From: Sordaria brevicollis
Lineage: Eukaryota; Ascomycota; Sordariomycetes; Sordariales; Sordariaceae
Length of the DNA stretch: 64,000 nucleotides
NCBI GenBank assembly: GCA_033439795.1
Contig: JAUTDP010000002.1
Span: forward strand, 2,542,001 to 2,606,000
Direction: 5' to 3'
Part shown: positions 35,240 to 45,289 of the stretch, piece after piece
How the letters are laid out: each line of letters opens with the position of its first letter
Numbering within the stretch: position 1 is the first letter of the stretch
The notes under the pieces: generated by a model
The model's input: the letters and a program-made list of their open reading frames with translations, nothing else
The model's database searches: none
Told to the model about the DNA's origin: nothing
Position numbers and translations under genes: made by a program

Positions 35240-36371
35240 GTTCTGCCGTATGTGTTGTGTGCACATAGTCTTGACTACATCAAGATAAAATCGGATGAGC
35301 GAGGAGATGATGCGATTTCGAGACTAGGACTTGGTGGTAGATGTCAAGATAATTCCTTCCTTGAAGATATGAATCAACACCATGGCAGACATGATGGGTA
35401 TTGTTGCGTGTAAGTATGTAAAGACCGCCAAGAGTGCGCCCCGAGCCGTTTCAAAGTGGTTTCGTCGAGAGTGCCTGAGCGGTAGAGTTGCAGCCACCAG
35501 GAGCGGTTCCAACATTTTATGTTGCATCGTCTAGCGGTAGAGTCATGCTTTCTCCTTATTTTGATACAAATATCATATCTCTACTCTCTTTCCAGAACTT
35601 TATCTTCTTGTCAGACTAGTCAGGCAGTCAAGGAATTGAATAGTTTAACCGACCGCAAACGCGGCATTTGATCAAAAGTTTTAGTATATTTCCTATTACT
35701 TAATGAACATCCCAAAACCGTGATGGGATATCGTCAACCCTTCCTGTCGGAATCCAGCCGTGTCCATACGCCCTTGGCTCATGTTCACCTTTCCCATGCC
35801 CCCTTGTTTGTTCCTCTTTTCATCCATCTCGACGTATTTGAGGCCATAGGTACTTGTACTTTCCCAAGCCAACCTCTTCTGAGAAGTGACCAGCCCGCCG
35901 CTGCCACACGCGCGATCCTATATCTCTTTCTTTTAGCTCTCCCCGCAGAGCTCCGACTAATTCGCACACCCACTCAGACACCTCGCCAGCAACAAAAGCA
36001 TAAGACAGATAAGATAGATAGAGGAACCAGCGGCTTGCCGCTGAAAAGACGCGATAAATAGGATAAGACACTATGATACGAAATGCTGGGCAAGAGCCGA
36101 GAAAAAGAAAAGATGTAGATATAACAAGTTTTGTACACGAAGTTGATTTAGATGCAGAGAGGTATCTCGATTTCATAAGCCTCATACCAAGCCGGTGGCC
36201 ACCTCACCCCTGCCCTCCAGTCCCACACACCTTATAACCCGAAAAGTAACACAACCCTGAAGAATGAAAGACGGGTTTCAAGGAACGGAAAATGACAAAG
36301 AAATCTTGTTTGTGCAGATCATTGAGAAAATGGTCGAATCGACCAGCTTCCAAAGAAGACACAAGATGCGC
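35240..36371. other. Intergenic region with two tRNA-like 5'-half fragments
   Basis: These 1.1 kb lie between the start of the small secreted protein gene and the stop of the large disordered protein gene. At about 35475-35500 and 35524-35555 two short stretches share the D-arm-like string GCGGTAGAGT, but neither can be folded into a full tRNA. Otherwise nothing is seen. Confidence 0.4.
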
Positions 36372-39300
36372 TCAGAACATGCCACTAGGGCTATTTGTGC
36401 TGTGGCTCGACTTGTTCAGAGAGAATGTTGAGCCATTCTCCCTCATATTGGCAAGAGCTCGCCCAACGCGACCGGTCGACTCAATGTGAGGTTTGCGCAA
36501 CCTCCGGCGGTGGTCGGACTTTCCGGCCTCCTCATCGTCACTAACAGAGAAGGCACTTTGCGTTTCGGCATCCGACCCGACCATGCTCTCTGTCTGGTTG
36601 GCAAATGGAGGGCGAGGGATTCCCAGCCCGGCGCCTTCAGCATTATCGCGGGGACTCTCGCGCCTGCGACGAGGGTTGATGGGTGGAACTGGAGGTGCCG
36701 TAGTAGGTACAGGCGGTACTCCAGCGCGGCTGCTCGGGCGAGACCCGCCTTCCTGTCCAAAGCCATGAGGCAAATCCATTGTTGGCATACGGCTGGTTGC
36801 CATCACAAACGTTGGCTCGGAAATTTCCCGCTTGTCAACGAAGCGCTTCGCTGTTTCTGAAGATGGTTGGGAAGCTGTAGGCTGTCTTGATCTTGGCCCA
36901 AATGTTGGAGTGCCCGCTGGGGATCCCGCAGGTCCAGCGGCATACGGCGAAGGTGGCATTGGTGATGCGGGCGATGGTTGCCCTGGGTACGCACGGCCGG
37001 CTTTCAAATTCCCTGCAGACTTGGACCTATCCCTATCAAGCGCATGAGGGGAAGGCATAGGAGAGGGAACGCCGCGGTTGGGATAGCCTTGAGGTGGCAT
37101 CATGGGAGACTGCTTGATGTTCGTGCCAGGAAGACCAGGAGAGCGCAATGGGCCGCGAGGGCTCTCAGGAGCCAATTGGCCGTCCTGTTGCAGCATGTGG
37201 TGATGCAGACGGCGGCTTTGGGATGTTGATCTTCCCCGGTTGGCCTCTGAATCGCTTCTATCACGGCTACCGGGAATCATGTGAGTAGGAGGAGAGTTGC
37301 GATGCATGGCATATCCACGCTCCGGACTAGGGCCGCGTGAACCATACTGCATCGGATGCACCTTCCTGTCCCTGCTAGGCGTTTGTCCCCTCCCCGGAGC
37401 TCTTGGAGGAGGCGATTGCATGGCCAGCGGTTCCACATTGCTGGATTCATCTGGAGACTGCGTGGTTGTCGAGAGCTGCTGCTGTGCAAGAGCCTCAAGC
37501 TCCTTGCGCTTCTGCAGTTCACGCTTAGCGTTCCTGAATGCCATCAATCCTGGGTGAGCATTTGAAGTATCCTCCTTGTCATTCGCGGACTGAGCCGAAT
37601 TGTCATTCTCAGTTTCGGAACTATGGCGAGCCTGGCGGGCCTTGCTCTTTTCTGGGATTGCTTGTACGGATGTCTCCTTCTCGTCGAATGAGTCTTTGGT
37701 TGGGCTTCGAGAGCTGCTCATGGTTCCTCCAAGGCCCAGAAGCTTTAGGCTCTTGGACTGACTACCCGATGTGTTCCGTGAGCGATCTACCAGAGAGCTG
37801 CTGCTTGACTTTGCCTTAAGGATACTAATACCCAAAGGGTTCAGGGAAGACTGACTGCCCTTATTGGAGGGAAGTTCCGGCTGTCTGACAGGTGATGTCG
37901 CTCTGCTACTATCAGACTCGGCATAAGAAGTCAGTCTCTCCCTTACTCGCCGCCGAGCTTCGGCTAGTTGACTTGCGAATTCGTCCAGTTCGCTGTCGGT
38001 GTTGCTGGATCGGTTCGAGGGTTTGGACAGGCCGTGGTCGGTCGCGCTGCTCGAGCGGTTCGAGGGCGCGGACTCTGTGGCAGGCGTTTCCTTCCGCGCT
38101 GCCTCGGGTGCCTGGTTTTCAGTTGTTGGCTTGGCACCGTTTCCGTAATAGGCCAGTGTCCATTCTTGTTCGGGCGCAATCCAGGGAGAAACCTGGGGCT
38201 CTGGCAACATATCGAGCGGTCGAGGTTCGGGGTTGTTATTCTGGGGTGTAACACCCCAGATCGAGGAAGCATTGCTGTCTGAGCGAAGATGAGAACGAAC
38301 TAGGCCGCCAAGTCCAGCGTTGGGGCCTAGAGTAGGAGAGTCCGCCGATGCAGGCTCGATGGACTCTTCGATTGAAATTGTTGGGTTTTCGGGCTTTGAA
38401 GTGTTGATAGAGAGCGGGGGTGGTGCTGCAGCAGCCCTCAGCGCAGGGTGTTCCTCGTCCGCAGGACGCTGGATACTAAGCTGACCAGAGAGTGCTGCCA
38501 AAGCTTGAGCTTGAAGACTTTCGGTTGTTTGGGCATCGAGATCGGTAGATGCGGGCTCTTCCTCCACCGCTGGCTGAGTCCTGAGAGGCTCCCCTCGTGC
38601 CTCGAAGGGCTGCCTGTGTGTAGACGACTCCCGCGAGCGAGCGGTGGCGAAAGAAGCATCAGACTCGGCCCGGAAGCGACGGGTTGGCGTCTCGCGACCC
38701 TGCTGCAGCTGGATTTGGCGCTGGGCGTACTTGTTCTCGTCGTATGGTTGCGAAGGCTTCTGAAACACTCCCATAGCGGTGGCTTTTCCAACATCGTTAG
38801 GCTGAATGGGCAACAGAGGGTGCGGTTCGCCAGTCTCGCTGATTGGGGGACTGAGTGGAGGAGAGCCACCAAAGTTTAACTTGGGATCCGCCTGCGAAGC
38901 AGCCCCATCTCCCGAGTCCCCAGTACCAGTCGCAGGAGTAGTGATCGGAGGACTGACTGACCTTAGCTGAGGGGCGCTTGTTTTGCTGACGAGGGTCCGT
39001 TCCTCGCCTAGCCGGTCACCAAGGGCCTTGACGCCCGAGGCCGCGGTCCTCTGGCGGTTGAAAGACTCGATCCTCGATAGCACAGAGGATTGTTCTGGTC
39101 CATCTTGGCTCGTGCTCTGTTCGTATAGGCGTCTCTTGTGGGTCACCGATCGGTCAAGAACGGGTGTAGAAGTGACTGAAGTGGGGGCAGTTGACACGTA
39201 TCCTGCAGGCTGAGATGTGATCGAGTTGGTAGCCGTGGAATTGCGTCCCATGATGGAGGCCGACGATGTGGTCGAGGTCGTCTCTCGTTTGCGGTTGTAG

Positions 39301-40004
39301 CCCATAGGGGGCGGTGACTCGGATCGCGGTAGGTCTTCGTGCTCCTCGTCCTGCTCATGCTCCTCTTCAGCTTCCTGACCCTGCTGCTCCTTTTCCTTTT
39401 CAGAGATACGCCAACGTTGAAAAGCGGATAAGGCAACATCGTCATCGGCATACAATGCCCGGCCTCCCAGGCCGCCAGACTTGGCAGCAGGAACCTTGTA
39501 AATTTTTTGCCTTCCGCCAAACAAATTGTTACCCTCAATAGGCTTTCCACGACTTAAGATGCTTCCACCATTGTCAAAATCAGCAGAAGTAATTGAGTCG
39601 CTTCTCAGAAAGTGAGAAGAGGCTTTGATGGACTCCACCTCGGCAATATCCCCAAGGCCTCCGCCGGCTGCACCGAACCCAAAGTCAGCAAGTCGCGACT
39701 GTCTCTTTGGGTATAGTACACTGTCGTCGCTGGCCTTGCCAATCTTGGTGTTGGGGTCGTCTTGCTCTCTCAGCATAGAAAAGCGAGCTGACAAATTTGT
39801 CATGAGAAGACTGGTACGGAAGTTGTCATCGGAAGGAAGCGCTGTCGAGAGGTCGAATTCCTTCTTGGGCTCCTCCACTGGTGCCTTCTTCCCCTTCCTG
39901 AACCCCTTGAAGCCTGACAAGGAGGAATGCTCCGAGTCTTCGCTAGAGCGTGCGGCAGCAGCAGCCTCCTCCTTGGCCTTCTTTTGTTTTCTGAAACGAT
40001 TCAT
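36372..40004 (-). CDS. Large, mostly disordered fungal protein of unknown function
   Basis: An uninterrupted 3633-base frame encoding 1210 residues. The first ATG in frame is at 40004 (MNRFRKQKK); the frame is open further upstream but without an ATG. The N-terminal 200 residues look ordered or conserved. They include a basic start, an FRKGKK repeat, the block SARFSMLREQDDPNTKIGKA, and NNLFGGRQKIYKVP near residue 165. An FQRWRISEKEKEQQ helix and a Glu-rich coiled segment follow. The remaining 900 residues are Ser/Pro/Arg/Gln-rich with many SP, RS and polyproline motifs, characteristic of disorder and heavy phosphorylation. The C-terminus is Ser/Asn-rich (ends GMF). No catalytic domain, membrane segment or signal peptide is seen. 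I recognise the N-terminal style from conserved filamentous-fungal hypothetical proteins but know no role. Confidence 0.85.
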   Translation of the reverse strand: MNRFRKQKKAKEEAAAAARSSEDSEHSSLSGFKGFRKGKKAPVEEPKKEFDLSTALPSDDNFRTSLLMTNLSARFSMLREQDDPNTKIGKASDDSVLYPKRQSRLADFGFGAAGGGLGDIAEVESIKASSHFLRSDSITSADFDNGGSILSRGKPIEGNNLFGGRQKIYKVPAAKSGGLGGRALYADDDVALSAFQRWRISEKEKEQQGQEAEEEHEQDEEHEDLPRSESPPPMGYNRKRETTSTTSSASIMGRNSTATNSITSQPAGYVSTAPTSVTSTPVLDRSVTHKRRLYEQSTSQDGPEQSSVLSRIESFNRQRTAASGVKALGDRLGEERTLVSKTSAPQLRSVSPPITTPATGTGDSGDGAASQADPKLNFGGSPPLSPPISETGEPHPLLPIQPNDVGKATAMGVFQKPSQPYDENKYAQRQIQLQQGRETPTRRFRAESDASFATARSRESSTHRQPFEARGEPLRTQPAVEEEPASTDLDAQTTESLQAQALAALSGQLSIQRPADEEHPALRAAAAPPPLSINTSKPENPTISIEESIEPASADSPTLGPNAGLGGLVRSHLRSDSNASSIWGVTPQNNNPEPRPLDMLPEPQVSPWIAPEQEWTLAYYGNGAKPTTENQAPEAARKETPATESAPSNRSSSATDHGLSKPSNRSSNTDSELDEFASQLAEARRRVRERLTSYAESDSSRATSPVRQPELPSNKGSQSSLNPLGISILKAKSSSSSLVDRSRNTSGSQSKSLKLLGLGGTMSSSRSPTKDSFDEKETSVQAIPEKSKARQARHSSETENDNSAQSANDKEDTSNAHPGLMAFRNAKRELQKRKELEALAQQQLSTTTQSPDESSNVEPLAMQSPPPRAPGRGQTPSRDRKVHPMQYGSRGPSPERGYAMHRNSPPTHMIPGSRDRSDSEANRGRSTSQSRRLHHHMLQQDGQLAPESPRGPLRSPGLPGTNIKQSPMMPPQGYPNRGVPSPMPSPHALDRDRSKSAGNLKAGRAYPGQPSPASPMPPSPYAAGPAGSPAGTPTFGPRSRQPTASQPSSETAKRFVDKREISEPTFVMATSRMPTMDLPHGFGQEGGSRPSSRAGVPPVPTTAPPVPPINPRRRRESPRDNAEGAGLGIPRPPFANQTESMVGSDAETQSAFSVSDDEEAGKSDHRRRLRKPHIESTGRVGRALANMRENGSTFSLNKSSHSTNSPSGMF

Positions 40005-40914
40005 AGTGGCGGTTTGTGATGGGGTATCGAACGTAAACAAGCTCGAACTGACGGAGAAGAGGAGAGACGCTTGGTCAAAGAATAACCCCAGATCAGATCA
40101 GAGTGGTAAATGGTGAGATTTGCATTCCATCCAGGGATGTAGTGCAGATCGTATTTCTTGTGGGTTTACCCGAAGCGATCTGGTCGACGGTATGGCAGAC
40201 GAATCAATGGACGTCCCGTCAACCTGTTTGTATGTTGTGCTGCGTTTCTGAGTGAGGGAGGACTGTGTCAGCTTGGTCTCATGCAAAGTGCAACAGCGCC
40301 CCTTGCTCGTGCTCGCGGGGATCCCAACCTTTTGTACCTAGACCCCGGGCCACTCACCGTATGTTTCGCCGCTGTTGTCGGGCGACCCCGAAGCCGTATA
40401 TTCGCCTTTTGCGGTTAACAATAGGTGATGGTTATCTGATAGAAGCTCTGACAAGAGACGTGAGTCTAATGTTGCCCAAAGCTACAAAGGCAGCAAGTGT
40501 CAAACAGTCGAGGAGTCTTTTCGATGTCCAGATCCGTCTGTCGCACAAGACCGATTTTGAAGTTTCCGATTGAATGTCGTCGGTAAATGCGACGAGCGAA
40601 GTTTCGTTTGATGAAGAGAACACAATGAACGAGTGTGGTGAAAAAGAAGGTCGAGGTTTTTGCGTTGGGCAAATGGCAGGATAGGTAGCGAAGGAAAGTT
40701 TTTCGGTATATCAAGGATAGTAGGACGATCTCGCGTCAAATCCAAAGTAGTTGATTTCACAGGTGATATTTCGCAGTATACCGACAGATATTCGAGAGTA
40801 AAGAGCGGTCGAAGAGAAAAACGTCGTCGAAATCGGCCAGGTAGAGAAAGGAGTGACGACCGGCGTGCGAGCACACCAAGTTGGAAGTACGGGTTGAAAC
40901 GCGGGGAACCGATA

Positions 40915-40938
40915 GCGACGGCGACGGCGACGGCGACG
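40915..40938. repeat. Hexamer tandem repeat (GCGACG) x4
   Basis: Four perfect head-to-tail copies lie in the upstream region of the large disordered protein gene. The repeat is too short to infer a role. Confidence 0.9.
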
Positions 40939-41410
40939 AGAGGTTGAGAAGAGAGAACTTGTCGTCGGGACCTCAAGTTGGTGGTCAGAGGAAGGAGAAT
41001 GGTCGAGGCGACAAGATGCGACGGGATGGAAAGAGATTTTTGGGTTGTATGGGTTGGGGCCAGGCTTCGAGAACCTGGATCTGGGGATTAAGGAAGCAAG
41101 GTGGTGGTGGAAAGGGTTAGGTCGCCGGGGAAGAGGTTCATGAGTGTTCGGAGAAGAAGGACCGTCAACTTTCTTTCTCGATGCACACCCGACGGACGGA
41201 CTGACTGCAGGGCAGGGCACGCACACGCAAGGAAAGTCCCAGGGCCCCCGTCCAGGCACCAAGGGACACCTGCAACCTCCACTGAGCCAGGAACGACTGC
41301 AACAACACACCTGAACAGTGGGGCCATCCAGCACCTGGCAGTTAGCATTCGGTTGGAGTGCAATTGGAGCACCTTGGTAGTCTCAGCTCAGACCCACTTA
41401 ACCTCCAAAA

Positions 41411-41424
41411 CCCCCCCCCCCCCC
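41411..41424. repeat. Poly-C tract (14 bases)
   Basis: Uninterrupted run of 14 C in non-coding sequence upstream of the large disordered protein gene. Length may be uncertain in assembly. Confidence 0.9.
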
Positions 41425-43100
41425 TTTCTGCGGTGTGAGAGGAGAGGAGACCCACATTTTGTAGGGTGGGTCCGTTGAGCGCCGTGGAGGAGGTTCTGTG
41501 GAAGAGACTACACCTTGGCGGCCAACCTGGCTTCAGGTTCTTTTTTTTTTTTCGACTTCAAAATCTCACCGTAGGAACACTGGGCAGGAGCAACTCCCGC
41601 CGTGGACCGGATGACCTCCGAGGTGAGAGGGGGTGTGCTTAGTGAAGGTCAATTGAGCTCTGTCATTGGCCGACGGAGGTCCGTTCATGGAGAAAAGGGG
41701 GCATGCAAAAGCAATTTGTGTGACAAACGATTCCACCGTGCGTCTGGCGCCCACTCGCTCGCTGCTGCCGTGCACCATTCCCCCTCCCCAAAAATGGTGC
41801 GCTTTCGGTGCTCCCAGGAAATGAAGCTGCCCAAGCCAATTTCATTGGGCAAAGTCCTCGAAAGCAGGTCGGACAGGGGCAAAAAAGAAAAATCGGAAAC
41901 GCGACGAACTGGAAAACGAGTGGACAGTGCTCCTTTCATCCTAAATTATCACCTTACCCCCTGGCTCCTAGCACGTCTCCAGTCTGTTTCCGTCCCTGCA
42001 GAGTGCAGCTTGCACTGACTTTCGCTGGCCCTCTCCATGCATTTGAAAAGTATCGAAATGTTTCGAGACGAGGGCATCGCGGGGTGGATATGAGGACATG
42101 GACATCATGGACCATGGTAGAGTCTCATCAGATTGCCGCCGCAACCCCATGGAGAGAGCGATAAGCCAAGGACACCAGATCGTCGTCGACAATCACGACT
42201 GACATTGGGATGGAGATGAGCTTTGCGATCCATGATCAACTTGAAGCCCAGGGCGGTTGGTTGTCTTTGGGCTTGTTCTATGGAGTACCGATTGTTTGGT
42301 TGGGCATCCCCTTGCGCAAAGTCCAATTCAAAGAGGTTCGTCCCATGTTTTGCTTTCATTCATCCCATGTCCTTCCCTGTAAGGAAACTTTTGTCAGGTA
42401 GGGCAAGGCGGATCCCACTTTAAATGTGTTGCTTACTCTTTCACAGGAACATCCCTTATTTGGTCAATTTTCACGAGTCATGATGATGAACTCTTTTCAG
42501 ATTATCAGGCATCACCTTTCATACGGCCTCCTCTTTGTTTACACATTGTTTCCATCCTTTGAAAATGGCCCTCAAACAGACCCCTCCCCCATCACCCGCT
42601 TTGTCGTTGGGCGCGGTGCCGGTAGAAGTATGTACGTACCGTATGGCTCTGCGGCATGCGGATGCGGTGCGGGTCGCTAGTCGGCGGCGGCAGGGCGTTA
42701 CTGCAACCCACGACATCCTTTTCACTGCAGGTGCAGGACTGTAGGGTATCTTACAGGACGGCATCTGGTCTGTCTTTATGCCTCCTGTGCATGATGACAG
42801 GTTACGATTTGTCGAAGCAAGACGGTTCAGGTTTCGGCTCTGTTGCTCCTATTGATCATCGAATAGGGACTACCAGCAGGACATTTCCACCAGGGCACTC
42901 ACTCTACACGCAAATTGCCAACGAGTCAATCGTTGCTCAAATAACGAGCTGGAACTTCATCGTCATAAACTTTGTTAATACGAGCCGGCCAGGTGAGCAA
43001 GGTTCTTTACGGAGGCCATTGTATTGGTCGGTTTCAAAAAAACTTTGGTCACTACTGAAAAACGTTTAGCCCGTGCGCACAGCTGGTCTGCAGGTGTCAA

Positions 43101-43706
43101 GGCAAATAATAGACGCCCTATATATATATACCTCTTTAATAAATAAATATAAGGATTATTTAAAACCCTTAACCTTATACTACATTTATTAACCTTATAC
43201 TATTCTACTTTAACTATAATAATACTATTATTATAATTTATACTATTACTACCTATAATACCTCCCAAATAAATTACAATTAAGGATACTACTACTATTA
43301 CGCCTAAAATAGCCCCGCGTCCGCCCCCGATAGCCCCGCGCCCGCTTCCTATCCCGAGAACCGTCCTTACGCAATTTATTTAAAAGGGGGAATTTATTAT
43401 AAAGAATATAAAAAATATTAATAATATTCCCGAAATATTAAAGGACGTTACCGATAAAATTAAGGAATTTTAATATTTTATTATAAAAATTATAAACGAC
43501 GGTCCCGAAGAAATTATTAATATTTATATTAAAAATAAAGTAATATTATTTAGTAATATCAAAAAATATTATTCAAAGGGAATTAACGCTAATTAATATT
43601 AATAGATTATTCTCTATAAATTATTTTTTAAAATATATTAAAAACCTTACGTAAATAAAAAAATATCGTCGGTTTTATATTTTACGTATATTAAATATTT
43701 TATAGG
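43101..43706 (+). mobile_element. Left part of an older RIP-degraded repeat, interrupted by the outer gypsy element
   Basis: AT-rich sequence with the RIP signature. A forward frame with RIP-type stops runs from about 43370 to the ATAGG target site at 43702-43706. Reading on past the outer element, the same frame continues from the second ATAGG copy (58405-58409) for at least another 450 bases. The two parts therefore belonged to one coding sequence before the insertion. Its family is not recognised. Residues are rich in Lys, Ile, Asn and Tyr because of mutation. Confidence 0.6.
43702..43706. repeat. Target-site duplication ATAGG, left copy (outer gypsy element)
   Basis: Identical to 58405-58409, immediately outside the two 251-bp LTRs. 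Five-base duplications are normal for Ty3/gypsy integrases. Confidence 0.92.
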
Positions 43707-43957
43707 TGTTACGGCGCTAGCGGACAAGGTCCCTATTTAGCGGACCGGCTATCGCTCGGGCGGTCACCTAAAGGCTAACCGCACCAGCGTACGTAATTGC
43801 GTACCGCCTTCGTAGGTCGCCCGCGCCCAAGTATAAAACCCTAGCGCAGGGCGCGCCCTTTACTCGTTTTCTTCTTTTTTTCTTCATCTTATAATTCTAC
43901 AATAGACCTAAATTTAACGTATTAAACTTATCTCTCGTAATTATATCGCTCGTAACA
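43707..43957 (+). repeat. Left LTR of the outer gypsy element (251 bp)
   Basis: Starts TGTTACGGCG and ends CGTAACA, so the terminal inverted repeat TGTTAC/GTAACA is intact. A GC-rich core (43720-43850) is followed by a TATAAAACCC promoter-like box near 43835 and a CT-rich start region. It is the same length as its partner and differs mainly by C/T and G/A transitions. Confidence 0.92.
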
Positions 43958-45002
43958 ATTACAAAATTATTCTTAATATACTAGAAAAGTATTCAAATAT
44001 CCCAAACTTATTTACCGATTAAAGTAATTATAATATACACCTTCGCAATTAATTACAATAACGTATACCCCCAACGAAAAAACTACTGCGGCTAAAACCG
44101 CTAAATTATTTATTACTAAAAGCGTTTAAATAAATAAAGTTTAAAAGAAAAATATATTCAATAAATTCGCAATCGAATAAATTAAATTTAATATTACGGA
44201 TATATTTATTACTCTTAATATAATTATTTAATAAAACGATATTTTTAAGCGTCGTTCGTTTAATAATATTATAATTAATACCCTTAAAGAAAAATAGGAT
44301 ATTTAATTATATAATATTAATAAATTTAATTTAAAAAATTATAATATTTTAGAAGATATAAATAAAACTATTATATTTTTTAATTAGGAAATTATTAATA
44401 AATTCGCCGACGTTCGTTATATATTTAATATAAAGGATTTATTCGGTTTCCTATATATAAAAATTAACGCGATTGCAAAATATTAAGCTTAATATAATAA
44501 AAGTTATTTAGCTTTCGCTTTCAAAATTCTAACGGCTACGGGCTAAAATTATTAGGAATAAAATAATAATAATATTTTATTAATAAATTTTAATATTTTT
44601 AAATTTATTATTAAAAATCCTAAGGGCGTATATATTATTTTCGAAGAAATTAAATTACGAATTATCCTAATTAAGGTTATTCTTTCCTAATAATAGGAAT
44701 ATTAAATTATTGCTATTAATTTAAATATTAATTTAAGATAAATATACAAATACGCTACTAACCTATTAAAATATTAAAAAAGCGCCGAAATAAATAATAA
44801 ACGTTTCTATAAAGATTTATATAAGGAATAAAATAAGAATATATTCCTAACGCATTAATTATTAAAAGCCCGCGGAAATAAAGATCCCGACCTTGAATTA
44901 AACGATTACGAAACCTTACGTTACGAAAACGCCGCGTTACGCGAAAAGAACCGTAAATTCTAAACCCAATTTATTATATTATATTAAATTATTAATTACT
45001 CT

Positions 45003-45007
45003 AATAA
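45003..45007. repeat. Target-site duplication AATAA, left copy (inner gypsy element)
   Basis: Identical to 52460-52464 just outside the inner LTR pair. In AT-rich DNA a 5-base match is weak alone, but it sits exactly at the boundaries set by the LTRs. Confidence 0.8.
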
Positions 45008-45289
45008 TGTTACAGGATTAGACCTATGCCATACCTAATACACGTACTAACCACCCTTACAAGTGCCTAGCTCCCTAGTGGCCATTTACAATTATAATAT
45101 ATATATTATAATACGACATAGCCTAAATTTAATTACTAATAGTTACGTACAATATTACGTAGGCGTATATAGGCTAGGGCATAGATTCGCGCCCATATAT
45201 CCAACCCTCTACGCACACTTCCCATTTCCTCTCCTTTGTACTTTAATATATATCCTAACCTATATTTAATATATATTTAACCCGTAATA
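45008..45289 (+). repeat. Left LTR of the inner gypsy element (282 bp)
   Basis: Starts TGTTACAGGATT and ends CCGTAATA (RIP-altered GTAACA). It matches 52178-52459 over its whole length with mainly C/T and G/A differences. A strongly shared stretch is CCCTCTACGCACACTTCCC near 45210. Confidence 0.92.

Larger units (their letters stand above)
40005..43100. other. 3.1-kb upstream region of the large disordered protein, up to the right AT-rich block
   Basis: No gene is supported. It contains a GCGACG hexamer repeated four times (40915-40938), a 14-base C tract (41411-41424) and a 12-base T tract (41541-41552), which suggest a long promoter or leader. Many overlapping frames on both strands have no domain. 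The change to RIP-type composition is abrupt at about 43090-43130, just after GTGTCAAGGC. Confidence 0.45.
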
